64,000 nucleotides of DNA from Opisthorchis felineus (lineage: Eukaryota; Platyhelminthes; Trematoda; Opisthorchiida; Opisthorchiidae), in the NCBI GenBank assembly GCA_004794785.1, contig SJOL01002839.1, positions 104,838-168,837 of the forward strand, written 5' to 3'. Below, piece after piece: positions 21,835-33,312 of the stretch (the stretch's first letter is position 1; the number at the start of each line of letters is the position of its first letter). The translations under genes and the position numbers were made by a program. The notes beneath the pieces are model-generated. The model was given only the letters and a program-made list of their open reading frames with translations, was not told where the DNA came from and searched no databases.

Positions 21835-21960
21835 ATATGTCGAATATCGTACCAATTGAAACATGAGGCAGCCGCCGTGCAGCACATTCGTGAACGAGAG
21901 ATTCCGCTGGGATTTAGTTGAGCCTCACATGAGAACCAAAGTGGTGCGAAAATGAGTAAT
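21835..21960 (-). repeat. Dispersed repeat D, outer fragment
   Basis: Carries TGAAACATGAGGCAGCCGCC, CAGCACATTC and AACGAGAGATTCCGCTGGGA, the outer segment also seen at 20030-20125 and 26780-26870. The core is missing. Confidence 0.5.
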
Positions 21961-22584
21961 TGGCACCTGTTCAGCGAGGGTGGGGGGTATCATATCGGAT
22001 CGTGCGTGAGAAAGCTTGCGTTGGAGTGATCAGTGAAACGGCCTTCTTTCGGATGTCTCATTGTGGAAAATAGTTGAAATAAGCTGCGGTACGTGGGCCG
22101 CATGCTACACTGGCTGAACGATGCACCACAAAGTCGGCAACTCACCTGCAAACCTCATTCATAGTGATACAAACTGTGAATTGCACACCGTGAACCTGGT
22201 AGCAGGCTGACAGTTATAGAAGGCCCAGGTTCTGTTAATATCATGCGATTATCAGGAGGAATTCTCCACCACCCCATTGGTATTCGACTGTAGGCTTAAC
22301 TAAATATATGCCCTTCCCCAACTCATGGTAATGGCATGCATAATTACAGTTTCCATGCAGCTTGTTTGATTGAGTGTTTAAACCTTGGACGTCAACTGGC
22401 GCCTCTAAATTCAAATTCTTTTGTTCCCACTTAAGAGTTCCTTAGGATGAGATGCGTGAGTAGGTGGCCGAGAAACATGAGTTTCACAAATTTTCCAGTT
22501 TGATGGTGATGATGACGATTACGAAAATAACGAAGTTCTACTAATGATTCAAAAAATAAAACTACTGTCAGTTGTCTAAACTTA

Positions 22585-22760
22585 TCGCACTACTCATAAG
22601 GTTGCTCAAAATCTTCGACAGTCCACAACCGCTTTCGCTCATCTTGTGGCTCATAATGTAGGTGCCCTCTCCGAGTTTCCGGCAACCTAATGTTCTAATT
22701 GAAGTGGACCATTAGAAACGAGACATTCAGCTGGATTTATTTGTATCGCCCGTCAAAGTT
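22585..22760 (-). repeat. Dispersed repeat D, copy with degraded core
   Basis: Starts CACTACTCATAAGGTTGCTC, then TCTTCGACAGTCCACAACCG and a damaged TTTCGCTCATCTTGTGGCTCA, followed by the outer segment ACGAGACATTCAGCTGGATT. Core changes would break the hammerhead-like motif (CTGATGA lost). Confidence 0.6.
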
Positions 22761-23842
22761 AAATTTTTGTGTGTTGTGGATCACAGTTTTCTTAATGCCT
22801 TCTTAATACCGTGAACCCGAGTCTGGTTAGCAGCTCGATAGCCTCATGCGCTTAGCCAAACCAGAAAGCCAATGAACATGCAAATAAGCTGATCTATTGG
22901 ACACCAGCGCGTGCAGCCGAAAACGGGCTGCTTATAAAGCTCCCGTGGAAAGTTCTAGGCGGGTCAAAAAATGATATCAAACGCAGAACTCATCTTTCAA
23001 GGACAAGTGAAGAACAACCAATTAAATCTGTCCCGACGAATACGGTTATTCCATTGGCAGTTGTGTAGTCCAGATACGTTCGGAACTGGTTATCCTAATA
23101 GTGTGTGACTGAAGGTGTTCGTCGAAACGCTGTCAGTTGACTTTGCAGCACTGCCTAGGTCAAATTCACCAACTAAATATGCATGGCTAGTAGCGTTGTC
23201 GTTTTCTGTTTGGAAGCACGAGTGCCTATAGATAAGGTTCAGTGAATGTCTTCTCTGTTCCCATTCTACAAACTTACTCCAAAAGAGGCTTTGACTTGGG
23301 GAATTAAGACTTATACATCGTCTGGAACACGGGAAGTGGCGACCTATGGGTTTTTATGGAATTATTTTTTTCAGATTTTGTGTTCTATGGTATATGATTC
23401 ATCCCAGGAGAGGACGGAGAGAATAATAGAACATCCCAATGCAGAACCGATAAATTACTTCTGCAAACCATGTTTTGGGTTTGTGTTCACAGAGTAGAGT
23501 CTGTGGTTTGAATTCAGATGGGCGTGTGTATGCCAAAATGCGTCTTCGCCATACACACATCAGATCTCACTTATCACTAGTGAGAGCAACTGGATAAAAA
23601 ACACTTTGAAACCAAAAGGCAACAGTGCATATCTGTTAGGTACAGATTTGCTGTTCTTCACATTTTTGTGTGCGATGATTTTGTCTCCATCCTCCGACTA
23701 CACACGGGGAGTTGTGACCAACTGTGGATTTTCAAGGTGGTCTGAACGTGAGGCGGTGCTGTACAGAGAGCCACTGCTTGACTTGTTCTCAATCGAGAAT
23801 TTCGGGGATGGATTTTGCCTTGTGGCCAACACCACCATCAAG

Positions 23843-23896
23843 TCATAGTCCTCGTTTCGTACTGCTCCATAGTCTTCGGTGTTGTTCGTAGGCATT
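23843..23896 (-). CDS. Coiled-coil protein gene, terminal exon
   Basis: Follows a strong acceptor (TTCTCCCCACAG) and reads NAYEQHRRLWSSTKRGL then TGA, in phase 0 with the upstream exons, so it is taken as the C-terminal exon. An alternative frame across it (MPTNNTEDYGAVRNEDYDLM ..., 23698-23895) is open for 65 codons but would need a start exactly at the splice acceptor, so I consider it a shadow. No polyadenylation signal was identified downstream. Confidence 0.6.
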   Translation of the reverse strand, partial: NAYEQHRRLWSSTKRGL

Positions 23897-24227
23897 CTGT
23901 GGGGAGAACGTAGACAACAGTTTATGATTTACAGGTGAAGTGTCAGCATATCTTCTTACTTCTCACTGCAGCTTGGCAACAACATAAAACATTGTGTTAA
24001 AACATTGTGTTGAAGCTGGAGCATATGTAGACGACATTTCGGCTAAAATTTGTATGGACTGGCAGTGTCAGGTTATTTGAAGGTAGAAATAACTCGAATG
24101 AAACTGCTTCTACAGTGCGCTGAACAATTTGTCGCAGATCGTGCTAATTCCAACCTTTACTTTGATCCCTTTTCTTGATATGCGGTTGTCAAACGCCAGC
24201 TTATTGTAAAAAGTGTGTACGATGAAC

Positions 24228-24414
24228 CTTCGTTCAGCTTTACCACCCTCTCGGTAGCCATCTGCCATGCTACCTGAAGGAAGCACGAAAACTGAGGTAC
24301 TGTCAGCTTGCCCAAGCCTAGACAAGAGCAGGTGAGATTCCGAGGTTCCGTTGAAACCCAGAATCTTCCAGTCAGTAAGTTCGCGCCTTAACCACAGAGC
24401 CATTTCGAGCTCTT
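24228..24414 (-). mobile_element. tRNA-headed SINE family A, copy 5
   Basis: Minus strand: GAGCTCGAAATGGCTCTGTG, GTTAAGGCGCGAA, a decayed B box (GGGTTTCAACGG), then the family A body (TGTCTAGGCTTGGGCAAGC, GTGCTTCCTTCAGGTAGC). It lies in the last intron of the coiled-coil gene. Confidence 0.75.
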
Positions 24415-25275
24415 GGGTTCGAACATATGGATTACCTAGGAAAGGACTTCTTTCTAGGCTAATAATCCATATCAGTGAATTTGTATGTAGCAAGTGACTA
24501 GGCGAAAAGTCCCACTGGGTTGCGGTCTCCCTTATGTTTCAGTACGCTTGCGGGCTTCTCATATCCTTGATCAGTTTGTGGTTATTCTGCTGGACCTTTG
24601 AGTGGCTTTGTACTTCATGTTGTGTCTTTGCACTTTACTTCATTGAACAAGATGGAAGAACTTACGAACAATCGATTTATCCAGGGATGCAGCTGAAACA
24701 AGCTATTGTAGCGTCGGCAGTCGTAACCTAAATCTTAGATAATGTGAAACTGGTCGAAAGAAAGCATAGCCAAAGAAGACTACCATTGGAAAAGTGGACG
24801 GGCTGTGACCGGAGTGTTATAGTGCGGTACAAAATTGAGAAAAGCTCAAAAACTAATTCGGCCAGTGAATGGGCTGGAGCTGTTTGTGTTGTAAATGGAT
24901 ACCGGTTCGCTATTGAAGATCATCAGAGTTCAACTTGTCTTGACAGTAGTTTGAAATGAACTGGCCAGAAGTGCTGGGGTCGCGTTTGACTGAGATGAAA
25001 CAAACTATCAAACATGTGCAGCTCCGCGATAATCGAAATATAATTAGAAAGTGGGTAAAGAATAACAACACACTCGTTTTTCTGAAGCGGCCGACATTCC
25101 TGTCCCGTCAGTGAGCGCTTTCAAAAAGGCTAACTAGGCAACGAATTCAGTTAAACCTCCACTAGTGATGGGTTCCTATTGGCTTAGAGCAATCCATTTT
25201 TGTGCACTGTTTCAGGGAATGGTGTTTTTATAGCTTCGCGCTGAAAGATACAAAAACACCGCTGCTATCTTTCAC

Positions 25276-25297
25276 ACACACACACACACACACACAG
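25276..25297 (+). repeat. (CA)n dinucleotide microsatellite
   Basis: A short CA run of about 11 units in an intron of the coiled-coil gene. Confidence 0.85.
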
Positions 25298-25476
25298 AGT
25301 CCAAGAATCAACAACTACATTCTGCCACCTCAGAAATTCTCAACAGTGCTGAATTTCTTCCCGGCTGATATAGCTTGGTTATTGTATTTCCACAAACGAC
25401 TGCAAACGCAGTACATTTTACATGTGTGAACCATGGAAAACATTCGAGCAAAACTGTAGCCGCTACAAGGACTTAC

Positions 25477-25530
25477 CTTTGCATGTCTTCGTTCATTAGC
25501 ACGCACTTCGTTATTCTCTCGTCCAAGCTC
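25477..25530 (-). CDS. Coiled-coil protein gene, 54-bp exon
   Basis: Acceptor TTTCACAG and donor AAG-GTAAGT bracket exactly 18 codons: ELGRENNEVRANERRHAK. Both edges are phase 0. The charged heptad-like composition continues from the previous exon. Confidence 0.7.
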
Positions 25531-25738
25531 CTGTGAAACCAATAGAAATACCCATGGATCACTCGTTATCTGCGACCCACGCGTCTTACCCGACTTGGAT
25601 ACCGATGACGATGATGGGAAGAAGGTTGATGATGAAGATGTTGTTGTCGCTGCTGCTGCTGCTGCTTACAACGATGTTAAGGATTAATGAAATCATTAAT
25701 GGTATCATACAGAGATGCAAGTGATACGGTAAACCCAC

Positions 25739-25846
25739 CTCTCGATATTGTTCGATCGCGGAAGAGAGATGTTTGTTATGCACAGATGTCATGAATAATC
25801 GCTTGTTCATTTTTTGCGAAGCACAGAGTTCCTTACTTAGAGTACT
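25739..25846 (-). CDS. Coiled-coil protein gene, 108-bp exon
   Basis: Acceptor ATATATTGCAG and donor GAG-GTGGGT bracket 36 codons in phase 0: STLSKELCASQKMNKRLFMT, then SVHNKHLSSAIEQYRE. The segment is charged and helix-prone, and the VHNKHLSSAIEQYRE region is regular enough for a coiled coil. Confidence 0.7.
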
Positions 25847-26596
25847 CTGCAATATATGAGCAAGGGAATTAGTCAGCAAATACGGTGCGACCGGTAGCTG
25901 ACGTAAACTAGTATCGAAACCAAAGACTATAAGAACTGTCTAAATTAAAATTAGCGGAATATGACAACAAAATTTTTCGCAAAGCTGAAGTAGGGTACAG
26001 AGCCATATGTATATTGTACTTTCCCAACAACCATATCAGTGTCATACCAATTGTTGAAATACTTACGTCGAATTTTTGCGAATCGTGCAGGATACGCTAA
26101 AATCCAGTCCCCCACTTTGCGGAGTGTATCGAAAGCCCTTTTGGATGATAAATTCTGCGTTTCTCATCTGACAGTCTGAGTGTAGGACACGTGGAGGTTT
26201 CTAAGAGATATGCTTACTAGCGATTAGAGCGACCTACACAAATTAATGGGGATAACCTCAAAGGTATCTCAAAAATTAATTTCCTGTTGAAACCCTACTG
26301 GCAAAGTACATCAGACCGAAAAATGTATCTCGTGCTTCTAAATGTTATTTTCGCATCCGTGGCTTAAGAAGTGTGTGCAAATTGGGTTCAGTCAACCCTG
26401 GACATCTAAGTTAGGGTGTATTTTTGGTATAAAGCGTGTTAAACGGTAATACCCCAAAAATGTTTCATGTGCAAAAAAACCTAGAGAATTAAAACTTAGC
26501 AGATGAGAGTTTTTTTCCAAATAGCTCTACCTTATTGGGAGCAACGTTACGTATTGTGAGCTACCATGAGTATATATATATATGTATTTAAAAAAA

Positions 26597-26870
26597 CTAC
26601 TCATGGGGTTGCTGAAAATTCTTTGACAGTCCAGAGCCTGTATTGCCCTTGTTCGGGCTCATCAGGTGGGCACAGTACCTAGGTCTCCGTCAATTGTTTG
26701 TCCTGCTTCAGCCCAAATTTGCGAACTACACTCATTTGCAAACCAAGTTGGCTTTCACGACAGACTCAACTGAACCCCATCTAAATCTCTCGTTTATGGC
26801 ATTCTTCCACTGAATGTGCTTCACAAAGAACTCATGTTTCAACTGGCATAATATTCGAGACGTCGTAGTT
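26597..26870 (-). repeat. Dispersed repeat D, copy with outer segment
   Basis: CTACTCATGGGGTTGCTGAA terminus, core with CTGATGAGCCCGAACAAGGG on the minus strand (stem II kept: GCCC/GGGC), but GAAA changed to AATA. The outer segment follows (CAACTGAACCCCATC, AATCTCTCG) and continues to the AAACATGAG-type end near 26860. Confidence 0.65.
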
Positions 26871-26877
26871 TTTTTCA

Positions 26878-27125
26878 ACGAATTTACTTACAAGACTGCT
26901 GAAAACTCTTCCACAACCCACGACTGATTTCGCCCATCTTTGGACTCAACTGGGATTTAGTTGCGTCTCCTGTCAAGACTAAATTAGTTTGCAAATGAGT
27001 GTACTTTGCGAATTTGTGTTCAAGTGAAAGGGTTGACTGCGGGGACTGCGATTACCTGAGGAGTCTCAAGAAGGACGAAACCCGTCGTGTACTGTCAAAA
27101 GGTTTTCAGCGACCGTATGAGTAAG
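26878..27125. repeat. Dispersed repeat D, palindromic pair
   Basis: 26884 to about 26960 (minus) and about 27050-27125 (plus) are inverted D cores around a roughly 90-bp centre, the same design and total length (about 245 bp) as 19731-19985. The plus arm reads CCTGAGGAGTCTCAAGAAGG, ACGAAACCC, GTACTGTC and ends TTTTCAGCGACCGTATGAG. Confidence 0.65.
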
Positions 27126-27129
27126 GTCC

Positions 27130-28380
27130 TCTTAAGCGGGGAGGCGAAGAGGGGACAAAGACGTTTCGGTTATTTTTGTGTGCGGAAGTTCAGCAGACTC
27201 AGAAAAGTCTTGCAAAGGACCAGAATGTCAGTCACATGTAAACCTCTTACGCAACCCTTCTAGAATCTTCCGCAGTCCCTTTAAAGCAACCTCCAGTCGA
27301 AAAAATCCAGTTTTATACTAAATGTAATTAGAAGTACGTAAGTGGTGCCGGAATCCCCACTTCTCTGTCTACTGGACGAACTGTAAAAGCATGCTTTAGC
27401 ATCTGGAAAAGCCCGTTTCCGTGTAAAGGGTGGCCCATCCCCGGTGGACACATGGTGAAATGAAACAAATCCACTTTCAAGGAAGGGTTTTAAGCATCGG
27501 GGTTTTATGTCAGTGCTCCTTCAATAAAAGTAGGGACCGTGTGGTTTTGTTGGCCCACGGATACTGTGCGATCTGTAGTAACTAGCAAAGCCGTGATTCT
27601 AAAACTTCGCCCGGGTCTAGACAGAATCAGATGGGATGCCACGGAAGGATGCCTGCGCCGCTGACCCTACCTGTTGAAGACCTAGAAAAGATTAAATGCA
27701 GTCCGAGTGATTTTCTCCTTTTGGTGGGGCACTTGTAAACGTGGGAGTGCTACGTCTTCCCTCGGGATCTCTAAAGATAGCTGCTGTTTACAAGGCCAGC
27801 AGTAATTTGTTGTACATTTCTGCATAATCATTACTAGTTTATGAAATGAGTTATCTCTCGGCTGAGCGTGGATTTAGGTCAGGGGTAAGGTCACCATGAG
27901 TTATTGCCCCGAACTGTACAAGAACTTGATTTGGATACCAAAGCTTTCTCAAAAAATGTACAACTTATTACAAATAATCGCAAGACACTAGACGCCACAG
28001 ATTTTGTAATTGAAAAATGATCTTCGTCACATGCGTATGTTCTCGAAGGATCTATGGTCCAGAATCAGTACGATGGAATTATTTGTTTAGATCAGAAGAA
28101 TTTCAGTGGAGTCAGCTATTTTCAGGTTCAGTATACAACGACAAAAGCTTAAAAGTGGGTGCCCAAGATGAAGCATATTTGAAAGTCCGATGGAATCGCG
28201 CGAGGTAGGTGCGAAAATGTCAAGTTGTCTGGGTAGGTATTCAAGGCTTTCCAAATCTCCAGCTGTTTTACATCGACTCAAAACCAAGCTTTTTCGGGTA
28301 GCTGATAGACAAAAAGGATCTGGTTCACTGTGGAAGTCACAAGACGGTTAATTCGGTATACAGGGATGTGTCGACACACT
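27130..28380. other. Intron of the coiled-coil gene, nothing recognised
   Basis: No repeat family seen elsewhere in the window and no supported exon. A plus-strand frame at 28017-28208 has no recognisable motif. Confidence 0.5.
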
Positions 28381-28394
28381 GTGAGCTCGAGTGC

Positions 28395-28500
28395 CCATGT
28401 GCAAGGTGAGCGACATCGGCCGTAGCTCACTTGGTGAAGCACTCGTCCAGCAAGTGAGAGGCAGCAGTTTAGAACCTCATGTGCTTGCATCCGCATTTAG
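28395..28500 (+). mobile_element. tRNA-like SINE head, third type
   Basis: CCGTAGCTCACTTGGTGAAG resembles a polymerase III A box, and GCAGCAGTTTAGAACCTCATG, about 40 nt on, sits where a B box (GGTTCGAACC) would be, with several changes. No folded tRNA cloverleaf. It is probably an old tRNA-derived SINE. Confidence 0.45.
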
Positions 28501-29261
28501 GAACATCTCCGTTGTTAACACGTTGATGAACTTTGAGCCACAGAGCTTACAGTCCACTTTCTATGGCAAGCAACAATGAGATAGTTCCAGGTGACAAGAA
28601 AGCTTTACGTTGACTTAGGCGAACACTCAAGAGAAAATCACCAGAGAATACACATCGCACTGAAAAACGTCCCTTTTCAGGCATCCAAAACAGTCCTCAG
28701 GTAATTGACAGTATTGTGTCAAGGATTGCAATTTTTTTCCGTAATAATCATATTGCCCGTCATTGTCGAAAATCCGAAATCAAACAAGTTGTTGAAACTG
28801 ACACGGATAAAAGAGTATTTCTGATCGAATTAGTTAGGCAGCTCACTCACAGCCCGCTCCACAAGGTCAGCGCAGCTTTGTTGAGTGCGTCAAGCAATTA
28901 ACCATGCGTATATGATCACAATAGCTTAGTATGGGAATTGTGGTCAAAAGCTCGCTGACGTCGGCGCTGGCCCCGTTCGCACCAGACACCGAATGGCACA
29001 TCATGATCATAAACATAGCCGTTTTCCTATCTCTCTCTTTCCCTTTTCTCCTCTTGTCTCATTAGCATCATCCTTAATAGTAACATTGCTGCTTAACTGC
29101 CTTAAACCACATGGTTCTATTCAGAAGACCCTCGTAATGAGAAAGCATAATGAGGGAAAGTTCCCAGAAGAAGCCTTCACAAACACCCAAATCGTTTACG
29201 CCTACGATGATGTTTTTAGAGAGTCTGGATGAACTGGCATTGATTATAGACCTAATACACT

Positions 29262-29345
29262 ACTCTTCGACAGCCCATGACCGGTTTCACCCTTCTTGAG
29301 GATAGTCAGCTAGGCGCTGTCCCCAAGTTTCCGTCAACTTTATGT
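29262..29345 (-). repeat. Dispersed repeat D, copy with core
   Basis: Minus strand has CTGACTATCCTCAAGAAGGG, TGAAACCGGTCATGGGCTGTC and GAAGAGTAGTG. The terminal arm is shortened by about 20 nt compared with 2072-2275. Confidence 0.6.
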
Positions 29346-29467
29346 TCTATTTGAACCACACAGTAACACAGTTGTGTTGGAATACCATCTTTATGCAAAG
29401 TTTTGAAGTGACCGTCACCTGGGACCGCAAACAGAGCGGAAATAAAACGCAGTAACCTTTAACTTAC

Positions 29468-29704
29468 CTTCAGTTTTTCCAAATTTAGTGTCAGTCGAGC
29501 AGCCACAGCTTTTCGCACAGCTATTAGATTCTTGAGTTCCAACATTCGCATTGAGGCCTGCACCACTCGAATCCGTTGTTCTTCAAAGTCAACAGCCTGG
29601 ATCATGATGTTGCTCCGAGCACGCTCCTTTAGGAATTGTCTGATGCTATCAAGGCGCTTCAAGAGATTCTTATTCGTTATTCGTAGTTTCTCTGTGACAG
29701 CATC
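29468..29704 (-). CDS. Coiled-coil protein gene, 237-bp exon (best-defined exon)
   Basis: Acceptor GGGTTTACTAG and donor AAG-GTAAGT bracket 79 codons, phase 0 on both sides. The translation starts DAVTEKLRITNKNLLKRLDS and contains VDFEEQRIRVVQASMRMLEL, ending LNLEKLK. It is Leu/Lys/Arg/Glu rich with heptad-like spacing and lacks Pro and Gly, typical of a long coiled coil such as those of axonemal or cytoskeletal proteins. A tektin-like protein is one possibility, but the diagnostic tektin nonapeptide is not present here. Joined in order, this exon and the three downstream ones give a continuous charged C-terminus of about 150 residues. Confidence 0.75.
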
Positions 29705-29938
29705 CTAGTAAACCCAGTAGTATTGAAGGAAGGTTAGAAAGATGACAATTCTGAATCAATTGGTCAGCAGTTGATACCATCTGTAATACGTTTATCTACG
29801 GCAATGAGTAGTTATTGATTGATTCTGCTCATTCGAATCAAAATTCACTTACGACTTGTGTGGATTCATAAATCCTCATCTAGGTACAGCAGTTGACATC
29901 TGTTTCCTGCAAATGCTAACCTTTTTCTGCCATTTATC

Positions 29939-30355
29939 ATGCACTTAACAGATCTCTCTAGATTCTTCAAAGACCAAACAAAGCCGTTACAAGTTCTTTT
30001 CCTACGCATCCTATGCAGATTGCAAATTACTACAGCCCTTGGTTGGTTCTGTCAGTGCACTGTAGAAAAATTGCACTATACGGGCTTCCTTCTTTGTAGA
30101 AGACTTTCAACTGATAAACAATTATGGAGACAACAAACACTTTCGGAAATGTTTTCACAAGGTGGATATTTCGTGCCAGCGCAAACTGTAGAAATTTACC
30201 TCCATTTACCTCCGTATAAATGGGACAAAAACAACAAATTTAATGGAGTTAAACAGTCACCTACAAGATGGAACTCATTGCTATTGAGAAATGAAGCAAA
30301 AGAAACTGGGAACTACTCATCTATAGGAAACTACTGCGCAAAGAGCGCTCGTTAG
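29939..30355 (+). other. Unassigned 138-aa open frame inside an intron
   Basis: The longest plus-strand frame in this part (starts MHLTDLSRFFKDQTKPLQVL). No family recognised, no splice partners seen, and it lies antisense within an intron of the coiled-coil gene. Probably chance or an old repeat. Confidence 0.15.
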
Positions 30356-30858
30356 TTTATACGTGAATGCAGTGCACGCCAGTCTGTTAAATGTATCAGA
30401 GTGATTTGTCTGATTGCTATAATTCATGACTGTTTGATTCCCGGAAAAACGAGCAAAGTGTAACATAATAACTGAAACAGTGCGGGGGCTTTCGCTTTCA
30501 GTTAAGTATGCTATCTGGTTGAAGCCAAGCAGGGTATTGCAAGGATGGCATACCAGGTAAGATACTGCTGAAAATCCACAGATCAACAACTGTTTTACCC
30601 GAAACAAAGAGCTGTGGTAATTTTTCTCTGAATACAGTGACTTGACTTTTCCATTCGCTTATCAACTAGTTTAAGAAGGATAGCGAAGTCTTTATTGCTT
30701 TCTGTTCTTCCGGCTTTGTTTCAGTTGTACCATACCTTGGGGGAGAGTAGCGTGTAGATTTATACAAAAAGATTACTGGCTGTTTCATAAAAATTACAGA
30801 TACGCCTAAACCGAACTGTAAAGTTGAGACAGAATGGCATATCCTTAATTTCAACTAC

Positions 30859-31099
30859 TGTGTCCAGTCTAGCAATGCGTATTTTTCTCTGTTGCTGGAC
30901 AGTTTTCCGCATATTTTCTTCGTATTCATAACAGGATTTGGGCGGAACACTATATGAAAAATATTCATCTTTAGAAATGCACAGCCTGTGTTGTTCACCC
31001 TGCCTGAGTATCGATAATTTGCCACGATTTCTCAAACGCATTGTTGCATTACTGAACTCCCTCATCCGTAATGTTAGACTGATTGCCATCGTAAATGCA
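30859..31099 (-). CDS. Coiled-coil protein gene, middle exon (approximate 5' edge)
   Basis: The frame reads AISLTLRMREFSNATMRLRN, later YEYEENMRKTVQQQRKIRI and ARLDT, then a possible donor ACA-GTAGTT in phase 0, which joins 29468-29704 in frame. The open frame continues to 30760, but that part loses coiled-coil character, so the earlier donor is preferred. At the 5' side GATGAAG (exon from 31099) or ATCAG (from 31078) gives phase 2, which does not match the end of the exon at 33115, so an exon between 31.1 and 33.1 kb is probably missing. Confidence 0.5.
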
Positions 31100-32474
31100 C
31101 TTCATCACTAGCTGTACCCGATCGTCTGGTATCAGATAAAACCGGCTCATTTTGTGTGCTCGACACTATCGCAACATTTCTTTTGTTTCAAGTAGCATCG
31201 GTTCCCACTACAACCGTGAGTGCTGTGTGACATCCACGGGTCAGTCGATGTTGCTGCTAGCGCCTCACCAGCTGTCCAGTCAGTAAGGTTAGAAAGCATG
31301 CCGAACTTTTCTTAAGCTTCCAAAATGTTGTGGTCAGTGGTCAGACGATCGAGATACCATTCTCTGTCATCCACTCCAGGCCCAGAGGAACTTACTGCAT
31401 TGGGCTTGTCACGATTAGCCAGTCTTGCTTGTGAACTCGTGAGAATTTGCGCGCGATACCACATTTCAGCGCACCCACTGAGGACTTTTGTTACCTGGTA
31501 GTTCTTCAGAGGCGCACACATTACGACACCGGACGTTTTTGTCCAAAATATTCTAGACCATCTTTGTATTTCCTTGTCAACCAGCTTTGGTAGTTCCCAG
31601 AATTCATTTGGACTGTTTTAAAAGGCAGTTCTCAATACCGATGTGGAGCTGCTTTAGTGCCTACCTTAGTTCGACATACGTATCGTCCCTTCCGCGATTC
31701 GACACTGGTATGAACAAGCCGTTGACGGACTTCTTCTGGTAAAATATGCCTCTGACCAAAATAAATGTCACCGATTCAGCGTTCCCTCCAAATGATCCTG
31801 TTAGCATTGGTGGCAAGGTGCCGGATGCAAGCATTTGACGAAGGTCGCCCAATAGCACTTTGTGGGGCGGCAGTGACTTTTCGTCCTAAGTTTGTTGAGT
31901 TACCGCATCTACCCAAGTCCATCCGTCTGTAATGCTTTTCTTTGGAAAACATGCACTAAGTCTGTGAATAGCTTCACCTCAAACAAAATGGGTGTGCCCA
32001 AGGAGTTCAAATGAGGTTTAAAGTCGCCAGTCAGTAGAGTGTGGAAGGCCCAAATCTTTGTTGTCCTTTAGGTTTGTGGGGAAATTTGGCTGCTGTTCAC
32101 ATTATTCTGTGACTAGTGCTTGCTCACAAGACTGGACGGTACTCAAATGACTGCTGTGAGCAGAGTCGTCTGAATTCAGCATGAGGGAACAACAAACTTC
32201 CAGGGGGTTGAAACGTAACTTGCATGTATGACCAGTACCCAACTTATTTGTTGGGATCCTTCCTGTCCCTCATTTCATACTGTAACAGAGGTGACGAACA
32301 TATACAGAAATAAGAATTGCCTACGCTTAGGTCCTTATATACGTTATCTGTAATCATCTAAATATCACACCTGGTCAAAATGTACAGGTTAAACCGAACT
32401 GCTGCAGAGAACGCACCACTTTTAACCACGTGCAAACAACCAAAAGACACTCAGAGTCCTCACTGGGTAACACA

Positions 32475-32820
32475 CCTTATCGCAAAAGTAAGCAAGTAAG
32501 AATGAACTAGCGTGCAGAAAGAGTAATAAGCAAGCAAGTAGGCTGGTTAGTGAGCTATTAGCTGAGTGTTCAAATAAGTAAGGAAGTAATGACTGAGTGA
32601 GTGAGTGATTAGGTGAATGGGTAAATAAATGAAATAAGTAATACGTAATAGTAAGTAATAGCAAGTAATAGTAAGTAATAAAAAGTGAAATAAGTAATAA
32701 TAATAATACAAACAAGTAAAAATAAGTAAAAGTAAATAAATGAATAAGTAATTGATTAGTAAAAAAAGTGTGAAGGTAAGTAATTAAGCAAGTGAGCAAG
32801 TGAGTAGGTAAGTTATTTGG
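32475..32820 (+). repeat. Degenerate AAGT/AATA-rich low-complexity tract
   Basis: About 345 bp of imperfect AGTAAGTA, AAGTAATA and GAGTGAGT units on the plus strand, in an intron. The 125-aa minus-strand frame over it (Leu/Thr/Tyr repeats) is a product of the composition and not a gene. Confidence 0.85.
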
Positions 32821-33114
32821 TAACTAATCGGGAAGAACATACTGAGCATGGAACCGATAGACCCAAAGTGACATGCCCCACGTTGTGTGCTCCAATGCAG
32901 TCGACGTGCACAGACCATAGTCAAAAATGGTGTGGCGAACAGCATCATAAATAGTTGGATTACATGAATATTTCAAATAATCCGCACTTGTCTGTGGTCC
33001 CCTTGGGTTGGCACTGTAATTACTTGACCGAGCATGGAATTAACCTCTTGTCTTACATTTAAAATCTTCCAATACTGGGGGGGGGTTTCGTTGGTTGTAG
33101 AATCCTGCACCTAC

Positions 33115-33257
33115 CATGTCTTTCAGAACAATGTTGTAAAAATGCATGAAGGCGTGGTGTGCTTCCATCGTTTTTTCCCGATGCTGAAGCAATGGAACCA
33201 CTCGTTGCTGAAGTCTATGCCTCTGCTTCTTCAGGTACTTCATGCTGAGATCCAAAT
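33115..33257 (-). CDS. Coiled-coil protein gene, exon 3 (approximate 5' edge)
   Basis: Encodes DLDLSMKYLKKQRHRLQQRV, then PLLQHREKTMEAHHAFMHFY and NIVLKDM, ending at ATG-GTAGGT (phase 0). The start at GGAAG with two bases matches the phase-1 end of the upstream exon. A prettier acceptor (CCCCTAG, 33270) would be out of phase. The preceding intron would be about 55 nt. Confidence 0.5.
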
Positions 33258-33312
33258 CTTCCATTGTTATCTAGGGGGTATGAAATAGTCCAATTGAAAA
33301 CACTCCTTTCAC

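Noticed and set aside
23698..23895. 65-aa minus-strand ORF starting MPTNNTEDYGAV
   Set aside because: Its ATG lies one base inside a strong splice acceptor. The phase-0 reading of the same exon continues the coiled-coil protein and stops cleanly.
32422..32799. 125-aa hydrophobic minus-strand frame resembling a membrane protein
   Set aside because: Generated by the degenerate AAGT/AATA tract; composition only.
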